23,006 nt of DNA, from the NCBI GenBank assembly GCA_902806215.1, contig CADCVT010000454.1:1-23006 (forward strand), given 5' to 3'. Source of the stretch: an uncultured Solirubrobacteraceae bacterium. GTDB lineage: Bacteria > Actinomycetota > Thermoleophilia > Solirubrobacterales > Solirubrobacteraceae. The notes under the pieces are model-generated. The model did not search any database. It worked only from the letters and a program-made list of their open reading frames with translations, and was not told the origin of the DNA. The position numbers were made by a program, and so were the translations under genes. This document shows positions 7,112 through 12,764 of the stretch, in pieces. Position 1 is the stretch's first letter. The number at the start of each line of letters is the position of its first letter.

Positions 7112-7982
7112 GCTGCTTTGTTTCTGAGGCGGGCTCGAGGCCGGGCTCGGAGTGCGACGCGCGCAGCTCGTAGCCCTTGCGGGCGCTCTGGTCGATGTTC
7201 GTGAGCACCTGGTCGGCCTTGAGCGCGCGGGCGATCGCCTCGCGCCCGCCGCGCGGCAGGACGCCCATGACCTTGTTGATCGGGCCGATCGCCTTCGGGA
7301 CGTAGACGTCGAAGTGCGGGGACTTCAGCGCGTCGACGATCGCCTCGGCGACGTCCTCGGGGTTGACGTTCTTGACGCCGCGGGCCTCGGTCAGGCCGGA
7401 CGCGAGCTCCGTGTTGACGACGCCCGGCATGACGCACGAGACCTCGATCTCCGTGCCGCGCAGCTCCGCGCGGACGCCCTCGGAGACGCCGACGACGAAG
7501 TGCTTGGTCCCGCAGTACGTCGCGCCGCCCGGGAACCCGGCCTTGCCGGCGGTCGAGGCGACGTTGACGAGGTGTCCGCGGTTGCGGGCGCGGAAGCGCG
7601 GCAGGACCGACTTCATGCCGTAGAGGACGCCGTTGACGTTGATGTCGATCTGGCGCTGCGCGGTCGCGTCGTCCTCCTGCTCGAACGGGCCGAGCTGCAT
7701 GATCCCGGCGTTGTTGACGAGGACGTCGACCGGGCCGAGCGGCTGCTCGACCTCGTCGAGGAAGCGGTCGACCGAGGCCCGCTCGGTGACGTTGAGCTCG
7801 ATCGCGATCGTCCCGGCGCCGAGCTGGTCGGCGGTGCGCTTGGCCTCGGCGATGTCGAGGTCGCCGATCGCGACCTTCATCCCCTGCCTGATGAACGCCT
7901 CCGCGGTCGCCTTGCCGATGCCGCGGGCGGCGCCGGTGACGGCGGCGACCTGCCCGGTCAGGTTGCGAGCTTGCTTGGCCAA
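7101..7982 (-). CDS. Short-chain dehydrogenase/reductase (SDR)
   Basis: This 293-residue NAD(P)-dependent oxidoreductase is of the classical SDR type. It shows the nucleotide-binding TGAARGIG (about 16-23), a DLD acidic stretch after strand 2 near residue 41, NNAG, an ASTAG serine, and the YCGTK catalytic Tyr/Lys pair. The family uses hydroxyl or keto substrates, which cannot be named here. The C-terminus (about 225-293) is longer than the core fold and hydrophobic to basic. I chose the TTG start at 7982 because a strong GGAGG (complement of 7988-7992) lies 5 nt upstream. It is convergent with the haloalkane dehalogenase, with an 11-base overlap. The proximity raises the possibility that it oxidises an alcohol made by the dehalogenase, but that is only inference. 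Confidence 0.9.
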   Translation of the reverse strand: MAKQARNLTGQVAAVTGAARGIGKATAEAFIRQGMKVAIGDLDIAEAKRTADQLGAGTIAIELNVTERASVDRFLDEVEQPLGPVDVLVNNAGIMQLGPFEQEDDATAQRQIDINVNGVLYGMKSVLPRFRARNRGHLVNVASTAGKAGFPGGATYCGTKHFVVGVSEGVRAELRGTEIEVSCVMPGVVNTELASGLTEARGVKNVNPEDVAEAIVDALKSPHFDVYVPKAIGPINKVMGVLPRGGREAIARALKADQVLTNIDQSARKGYELRASHSEPGLEPASETKQLTP

Positions 7983-7987
7983 GACTG

Positions 7988-7992
7988 CCTCC
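7988..7992 (-). promoter_or_regulatory. Shine-Dalgarno GGAGG that fixes a TTG start
   Basis: The minus strand reads GGAGG, 5 nt, TTG. This clear site supports the unusual TTG initiation codon of the short-chain dehydrogenase. Confidence 0.75.
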
Positions 7993-7994
7993 GA

Positions 7995-8008
7995 TCGCCG
8001 CTAGGCGA
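7995..8008. promoter_or_regulatory. Inverted repeat just upstream of the SDR ribosome binding site
   Basis: TCGCC (7995-7999) and GGCGA (8004-8008) are perfect complements around GCTA. The repeat sits immediately before the Shine-Dalgarno site, where a repressor or an mRNA hairpin could control the dehydrogenase. It is short and could be chance in GC-rich DNA. Confidence 0.25.
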
Positions 8009-8029
8009 CTATCAATTCGGGGGATTGTG

Positions 8030-8064
8030 AAGGGGGGAGCCCCCTTACGTGACGTGGGCGTCAC
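8030..8064 (-). terminator. Tandem hairpins after the diguanylate cyclase gene
   Basis: Two perfect inverted repeats lie just past the cyclase stop. GTGACG/CGTCAC with a 4-nt loop spans 8049-8064, and AAGGGGG/CCCCCTT with a 3-nt loop spans 8030-8046. There is no long T tract after the second hairpin on the minus strand, so termination is plausible but not certain. The second hairpin has the form AAGGGG-N5-CCCCTT, the same as the palindrome at 18536-18552. Confidence 0.45.
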
Positions 8065-8073
8065 CTTACTCGG

Positions 8074-9117
8074 CTAGGCAGGGATCGTCGTGGCGCGCCC
8101 GGCGTGCTTGGCCCGGTACAGCGCCGCGTCGGCGCGCGCGAGCAGCGAGTCCTTCGACTCGCGCATGTCGTAGGCGACGACGCCGGCCGAGGCGGTCTCC
8201 CCCGCCGGCGTCGCTCCGCGGACGCGGTCGATGACCTCCTGCGCCTTGACGAGATCGGTGTTGGGCAACAGGACGCCGAACTCCTCGCCGCCGTAGCGGG
8301 CGAGCACGTCGATCGCGCGCAGCTCGCGCCGCCACAGGGCAGCGGTGCGGCGCAGGTGCGCGTCGCCGGCCGGGTGGCCGTGCGTGTCGTTGAACGCCTT
8401 GAAGTGGTCGAGGTCGAGCAGCGCGACGCACAGCAGCTGCCCGGTGCGCTGCGCGCGGGCCATCTCGGTCGTGACCGCCTCGTTCCAGGCGCGGCGGTTC
8501 GGCAGGGCGGTCAGCTCGTCCGTGCGTGCCTGGCGGGCGAGCAGCGAGACGTGCGCGTCGCGCTCGATCGCCCGCGCGACCTCGTCGCCGAGGACCGCCA
8601 CGAGGTCGTAGTCGCCGGACTCGAGGGCGACCCGGCGCTCGCGCCACCCGAGGCACAGGACGCCGACGATGCGCTCCTCGCGGAACACCGGCCGCAGGTG
8701 CAGGGACTTCGCGCGGTGGTCGGTCATCAGGCCGACGCTCTCGTCGGGCACCTCGCCGGGATCGGCGACGTCGATCGGCGCGCCGCTCAGGAAGGCCTTG
8801 GCGGCCAGCGAGCGCTCGCCGTCCATCGGCAGCTCGGTCCCGCCGAGTGCGGTGGCGTCGGCGGTCGCGGTGATGACGAGGGCGTCGCCGCGACGGTTCG
8901 GCTCGGCGAGCAGGGCGAACTCCGCGCGCGAGGCCTGCTGCACCGCGGCGCAGATGCGTCCCCGTGAGCTGCCGTCCTCCGACCACGAGCGCGCGAGCGC
9001 GATGACCGAGCCCTCGACCTGGCGGAGCCGGCGGTTGCGCTCGCGAAGCGTGCGCGCGACCACCACCAGCGCAAGCGCGAGCAGGACCACCAAGACGATG
9101 AGGGCGGTGAGGGTCAT
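8074..9117 (-). CDS. Membrane-anchored GAF-GGDEF diguanylate cyclase
   Basis: The 347-residue protein would make cyclic di-GMP from two GTP. One transmembrane helix (about 3-21) anchors it, followed by a short helical linker and a GAF-like sensory region (about 45-190). The cyclase domain opens with TDELTALPNRR (199-209). LDLDHFK (234-240) supplies a metal-binding Asp, and the active-site loop is intact as GGEEF (276-280). RAID (267-270) matches the RxxD inhibitory I-site in both sequence and spacing, so product feedback is likely. No EAL or HD-GYP phosphodiesterase lies nearby. The ATG at 9117 starts directly before the membrane helix. An AGGAGG sequence lies about 20 nt upstream, farther than usual. 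The gene is downstream of the sigma-factor gene on the same strand with a gap of about 90 nt. Confidence 0.92.
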   Translation of the reverse strand: MTLTALIVLVVLLALALVVVARTLRERNRRLRQVEGSVIALARSWSEDGSSRGRICAAVQQASRAEFALLAEPNRRGDALVITATADATALGGTELPMDGERSLAAKAFLSGAPIDVADPGEVPDESVGLMTDHRAKSLHLRPVFREERIVGVLCLGWRERRVALESGDYDLVAVLGDEVARAIERDAHVSLLARQARTDELTALPNRRAWNEAVTTEMARAQRTGQLLCVALLDLDHFKAFNDTHGHPAGDAHLRRTAALWRRELRAIDVLARYGGEEFGVLLPNTDLVKAQEVIDRVRGATPAGETASAGVVAYDMRESKDSLLARADAALYRAKHAGRATTIPA

Positions 9118-9174
9118 CGCGTCTGCTTCAGGGATCCCCTCCTGAGCACTGTGCCGAACCTCCGTGGGTCAGCC

Positions 9175-9209
9175 GTGGACGCATGAACGACGCCCCGGCA
9201 CCCGTCCAC
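9175..9209 (-). terminator. Possible hairpin at the end of the sigma-factor gene
   Basis: On the minus strand GTGGACG (starting at the last base of the stop codon) pairs with CGTCCAC across a 21-nt GC-rich loop. No T tract follows. It may be a weak terminator or attenuator before the cyclase gene. The remaining bases (9118-9174) show nothing else I can name. Confidence 0.3.
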
Positions 9210-10996
9210 TAGCCCTGCGGCGGGCGGAGAAGCTGCGGCAGGATCACGGCGGGGAGCGGCCCGATCGACGGCAGCAGCGCGTTCGGCGGCGGCCCGGCGG
9301 GGGCCCCCGGCGTCACCGCGGGAGTCGCGGGCTCGTCCTGCGTGATCATGGGCGGCAGCTCGACGATGTCGGTGATGAGCTTGTCCTTCTTCGGCTTGCC
9401 GTCGGCGTCGGCCGAGCCCTCACCGTGGTTCGCGTGGCCGTTGCCCTTGGCCTTGTCGTGCCCGTTGCCGTGCTTGCCCTGCTCGGCCGCCGGCGGCGGG
9501 GCCGACTGCGGCACGGCTGTGCGCGGCTTGACCTTCTTCGGCTTCTTGGTCTTCGTCTTGGACGGAGCGACGACGGCCGGGACCGTCGGCGAGGAGGACC
9601 TCTTCTTGATCGGCCCGACCCCGTTGCCCTTGTCCGTCGTGCCCTTGGGCTTCTTCGGCTTGTCGTTCTGCGCGTGCGCGGGCGGGCCGGTGTTCGTCTC
9701 GGGCGCGTTCGTCTTCGGCGACTCGGAGCTGCCGGTGACGGGCTGCGCGGTGCCGGGGACGGCGGCCGCGACGACGGGCTTGCGCGGGCGCTTGCGCTTG
9801 CCGCCCTTGCTGTTGCGCCTGGCCTTCGCGCCCGGCTTCGACGAGCTCGAGCTGCTGCCACCCGACGACTTGGGGTCGGCGGACGCGGTGGTGGTGCCGC
9901 CCGGCCCGGACGTCGTGGTGCGCGCGGCGGCGAAGTCCTGTTCGCGCTGGGCCGCGGCGCGCTTGGCGCGGTCGCGCAGCGTCGAGACGAGCCGGACGCT
10001 CTGCTCCTCCTCGGGCGCCGCGGCGAGCGACTCGCGGCCGCTGTCGGCCGGGGCCGTGCTGAGCTCGTCGACGGCCATCAGGCCGCCGCCCGTCGCGCCG
10101 CCGGCCACGACGGCGATCGTCGCGATCTTGGCGCCGAGGCCCTTCGCGCCGATGGCCGCGAGGAGGCCGCCACCGCCTCCGAGCATGCCGCCACCGGCGG
10201 CACCGCCGATGGTGGCCGCCATCACGCTGTCGCGCAGGAGCGTCGACGGGACCACCGGCAGCAGGCAGGCCATGGCCGCGCGCTGGCGCTGGACCTCGGC
10301 CTTGAACGACGCGCAGGCGGGGCAGACCTCGACGTGTCGCTTGATCTGGCTGCGCCGCAGCGCGCCACCGCGCAGGACGGCCAGCTGCTCCTGGATCTCC
10401 TCGCAGTCCGCGTCGCGGGCATCGCGAGAGCTGGCCAGGGACTCCCTGGCCTGGAAGACGAGCGCCTTGACCTTGTCCTTGCGCACGCCGAGCGTCACCC
10501 CGATCTCGTCGTGCGAGAGGGCCCCGAGCTCGGCGAGGACCAGCGCCGCGCGCTGCTCCTCGGGGAGGCGGGAGAGATCGGCGAGCATGTCGCGCAGGTC
10601 CTGGCGGCGCTGGACCTCGGCGGCAAGGCCCTCCGTGGCGGGCTCGGCGTCCTCGATGTTGACCTGCCCGCGGCGGGCGCGCAGGATCGAGAGGCAGCGG
10701 TTGCGGGCGATCGTGTAGAGCCAGGCCTTGAGCTGGATCGGCTTGTCGGTGCCGACGAGATCGCGGTAGGCGGCGGCGAAGGTGTGCTGGACGGCGTCCT
10801 CGGCCTCCTCGCGGGAGGAGACCATGTGGCGGCAGAACGAGAGGATCCCGCGGTGATGCCGGTCGAAGACGGTCTCGAAGGCCGCCTCGTCCCCGGCACG
10901 CACCAGGCGCACGAGCTCATCATCCCCGGCGAAGCGCAGGCTGCGGCGCGGGCGTCGTACGCCCACGAAGTTCCGGGAGATGGATGAAGCGGCCAT
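9209..10996 (-). CDS. ECF-type sigma factor fused to a zinc-finger anti-sigma-like domain, membrane segment and long disordered tail
   Basis: The 595-residue protein begins as a sigma-70-family factor. Region 2 (about 25-110) contains DELVRLVRAGDEAAFETVF and AWLYTIARNRCLSILR, and region 4 (about 130-190) contains LPEEQRAALVLAELGALSHDEIG, a helix-turn-helix. Instead of ending there, it continues into HVEVCPAC with H221, C225 and C228, the HxxxCxxC zinc motif of anti-sigma (zf-HC2) domains. A Gly/Ala-rich hydrophobic stretch follows (about 258-309, one or two membrane passes). About 285 residues of Ser/Pro/Lys low complexity then include a His/Gly/Asn-rich patch (508-527). It may direct RNA polymerase to stress or envelope genes from a membrane-held state. 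I chose the ATG at 10996; no Shine-Dalgarno sequence is visible and GTGTCT lies 8 nt upstream. A hydrolase gene is divergent. Confidence 0.85.
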   Translation of the reverse strand: MAASSISRNFVGVRRPRRSLRFAGDDELVRLVRAGDEAAFETVFDRHHRGILSFCRHMVSSREEAEDAVQHTFAAAYRDLVGTDKPIQLKAWLYTIARNRCLSILRARRGQVNIEDAEPATEGLAAEVQRRQDLRDMLADLSRLPEEQRAALVLAELGALSHDEIGVTLGVRKDKVKALVFQARESLASSRDARDADCEEIQEQLAVLRGGALRRSQIKRHVEVCPACASFKAEVQRQRAAMACLLPVVPSTLLRDSVMAATIGGAAGGGMLGGGGGLLAAIGAKGLGAKIATIAVVAGGATGGGLMAVDELSTAPADSGRESLAAAPEEEQSVRLVSTLRDRAKRAAAQREQDFAAARTTTSGPGGTTTASADPKSSGGSSSSSSKPGAKARRNSKGGKRKRPRKPVVAAAVPGTAQPVTGSSESPKTNAPETNTGPPAHAQNDKPKKPKGTTDKGNGVGPIKKRSSSPTVPAVVAPSKTKTKKPKKVKPRTAVPQSAPPPAAEQGKHGNGHDKAKGNGHANHGEGSADADGKPKKDKLITDIVELPPMITQDEPATPAVTPGAPAGPPPNALLPSIGPLPAVILPQLLRPPQG

Positions 10997-11039
10997 GTCT
11001 GTGGAGACACACCAACGAAACGCCCTTCGTGGCGGAAGG

Positions 11040-11067
11040 TTGGCATGTAGCCGAACTTCTTTACCCT
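11040..11067 (+). promoter_or_regulatory. Promoter of the alpha/beta-hydrolase gene (leaderless)
   Basis: TTGGCA (11040-11045) and TACCCT (11062-11067) are separated by 16 nt, a good -35/-10 pair. The -10 box is followed by 8 nt and the GTG start at 11076, and there is no Shine-Dalgarno sequence, so transcription probably begins at or next to the start codon. Confidence 0.6.
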
Positions 11068-11075
11068 GATGAGCG

Positions 11076-11915
11076 GTGCCGACATTCACGCATTTCGGAC
11101 ATCGCCTGTCGTATACGACATTCGGCCATGGCGATCGTACGACGATCCTGCTCCACGGGCTCCTGCTCAACCAGCAGATGCACTGGCCTCTGGCCCGTGA
11201 GCTCGCCGCACGCGGCAACCGCGTCGTGACGCTCGACCTGCTCGGTCACGGGCAGTCCGACCGCCCGCGCGAGATGACGAGCTACTCGATGACGTACTTC
11301 GGGGAGCAGACGGTCGGGCTGATCGAGCATCTCGGGCTCGAGCAGGCCGTGGTCGCCGGGACGTCGCTGGGCGCGAACACGGCGCTCGAGGCGATGGCGT
11401 TCGCGCCGGACCGGATCCGCGGCGCCGTCGTCGAGATGCCGGTGCTCGACGGCGCGATGATGGCCTGCGGGGTTGCCTTCCTACCGATCATGCTGGCGAC
11501 GAAGTACGCGGCGCCGGCCATGCGAGGGCTCCAGAGCGTGGCGAACCTCGTCCCGCGCGGCGCGTTGCCGCTCCTGGGCAACGTCGTGCTCGACACCGTG
11601 CGGCAGGACCCCGAGCCGAGCGGCGCGGTCCTCGAGGGCCTCTTCTTCGGGCGCATCGCGCCGCCCCGGCGGATCCGGCGCACGCTGGAGACGCCGACCC
11701 TCGTCATCGGGCACGGGCGCGACCCGATCCACCCGTTCTCCGATGCGGGAATGCTCGTCGACGAGCTCCCGAACGGCCGTCTGCTCGAGGCGTCCTCGCT
11801 GCTCGAGCTGCGCATTGCGCCCAAGCGCCTGACGGACGAGATCGCCTCGTTCATCGACGAGTGCTGGTCCGACGAGCCGGCCGTGTCCGCGCAGGCCCGC
11901 ACCTCGGTCGGCTAG
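11076..11915 (+). CDS. Alpha/beta-hydrolase fold protein lacking an obvious catalytic His
   Basis: The 279 residues form a typical alpha/beta-hydrolase. LLHG (25-28) is the oxyanion strand, TLDLLGHGQSDRP (52-64) follows, and the nucleophile elbow AGTSLGA puts Ser at 97. GHGRDPIHP provides an Asp at 216. At the usual place of the catalytic His, after the last strand, the sequence reads LLEASSLLELRIAP (237-250) with no His. H219 is the only nearby candidate. Either the triad is rearranged or the protein is not a classical esterase. A cap region occupies about 125-200. The GTG at 11076 is chosen from the promoter spacing and because MPTFTHFG starts the first strand. Thirty-one nt later a DUF3105 gene follows on the same strand, though it may have its own promoter. 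The substrate is unknown. Confidence 0.85.
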   Translation: MPTFTHFGHRLSYTTFGHGDRTTILLHGLLLNQQMHWPLARELAARGNRVVTLDLLGHGQSDRPREMTSYSMTYFGEQTVGLIEHLGLEQAVVAGTSLGANTALEAMAFAPDRIRGAVVEMPVLDGAMMACGVAFLPIMLATKYAAPAMRGLQSVANLVPRGALPLLGNVVLDTVRQDPEPSGAVLEGLFFGRIAPPRRIRRTLETPTLVIGHGRDPIHPFSDAGMLVDELPNGRLLEASSLLELRIAPKRLTDEIASFIDECWSDEPAVSAQARTSVG

Positions 11916-11932
11916 CTGCCGGGCCGTTTCAC

Positions 11933-11938
11933 TACTCT
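11933..11938 (+). promoter_or_regulatory. Candidate -10 box for the DUF3105 gene
   Basis: TACTCT (11933-11938) is followed by exactly 8 nt and the ATG at 11947. No Shine-Dalgarno sequence is present. It is one of the best examples of the leaderless geometry in this window. Confidence 0.5.
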
Positions 11939-11946
11939 GTCGCGCG

Positions 11947-12639
11947 ATGTCGAGCCGCCAGGAAGAGAAGGAGCGCCGGCGCCGCGAGCGCGAGGCGCTG
12001 GAACAGAAGGCCAAGGGGTCGGACAACGCCCGCAAGCGCGTGGGGATCGTCGCCCTCGCGCTTGCCGCGGTCGCGATCATCGCCGTCGTCGGCCTCGCGG
12101 TCGGCGGCGTCCTCGGTGGTGGCGACGACGGCAAGAACGGCGGGGACAGGAGTGACGCCCCGACCTTCGATGTCGCGACCCTCGAGGAGGCGGCCGAGCT
12201 CGCCAAGTGCAAGGTCGAGGAGCAGGACGAGGAGGGCTCTTCGCACACCGACCAGGCGGTGAAGTACACGGCGAACCCGCCCACGTCCGGCGACCACGAC
12301 CCGGTCGCGGCCGAGGAGGGCGAGTACGACCTGGGCAACCCGCCCGACCTCGAGCAGTCCGTCCACGCGCTCGAGCACGGCCGCATCAACGTGCAGTACA
12401 AGGCCGGCTCCCCCGCGAACCGCATCGCGCAGCTGCGCGGCATGGTCGACGAGGAGGTCAAGGGCGAGAAGGGCTACAAGACGCTGCTCTTCCAGAACCA
12501 GACCGGCATGACCCCCGCGGTCGCCGCCACGGCCTGGCAGAACGCGCTGACGTGCCCGCAGTGGAACGACCGGGTGTTCGACGCGATCCGCCTCTTCCGC
12601 GAGGAGTTCGTCGACAAGGGCCCGGAGTTCATCCCCTGA
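11947..12639 (+). CDS. DUF3105 membrane-anchored protein
   Basis: The 230-residue protein has a highly charged Arg/Glu/Lys N-terminus that should be cytoplasmic and helical (1-30). One transmembrane helix follows (about 33-57), then an acidic linker and an extracytoplasmic domain. Residues 107-150 carry the DUF3105 hallmarks: YTANPPTSGDHDP (107-119), a Gly-Glu-Tyr segment, and VHALEHGRINVQY (139-151). The conserved His residues (117, 140, 144) could bind metal or be catalytic, but the family has no established function. Two Cys (88 and 203) lie in the outer domain and might form a disulfide. It follows the hydrolase gene by 31 nt. Family membership is well supported; role unknown. Confidence 0.88.
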   Translation: MSSRQEEKERRRREREALEQKAKGSDNARKRVGIVALALAAVAIIAVVGLAVGGVLGGGDDGKNGGDRSDAPTFDVATLEEAAELAKCKVEEQDEEGSSHTDQAVKYTANPPTSGDHDPVAAEEGEYDLGNPPDLEQSVHALEHGRINVQYKAGSPANRIAQLRGMVDEEVKGEKGYKTLLFQNQTGMTPAVAATAWQNALTCPQWNDRVFDAIRLFREEFVDKGPEFIP

Positions 12640-12751
12640 GCCATTCTCGTCGCGCCTGAGCGGATTCGACGGGGAGGAGTTCGTGCTGGCGCACTGTCCT
12701 CCCCCGCCGAACCCACTCAGCTCTATGGCTCAGGAAGGTTGTTCGCAACCT
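12635..12751 (+). promoter_or_regulatory. Structured leader/terminator region before the PGRP amidase
   Basis: CCTGAGCC (12635-12642) can pair with GGCTCAGG (12727-12734), and the competing CCTGAGC (12655-12661) can pair with the same downstream strand. Inside lies a long hairpin in which 12665-12678 pairs with 12698-12711 (about 13 bp, one mismatch, one bulge), with a smaller GTGC/GCAC stem in its loop. A third hairpin, AGGTTG-TTCG-CAACCT, spans 12736-12751. Part may terminate the DUF3105 transcript, though there is no T tract. The alternative pairings and the purine-rich AGGAAGG (12732-12738) between helices suggest a possible cis-regulatory RNA. I do not recognise a known riboswitch. Confidence 0.45.
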
Positions 12752-12764
12752 CTGACGAACCGGC

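Noticed and set aside
3616..7173. 1185-codon plus-strand open frame
   Set aside because: It is a shadow across the wall enzyme, transketolase and dehalogenase; the real frames show catalytic motifs and correct third-position bias.
12640..12764. Known riboswitch (c-di-AMP ydaO type) before the amidase
   Set aside because: I could not find the conserved core sequences of that class, so only an unnamed structured leader is reported.
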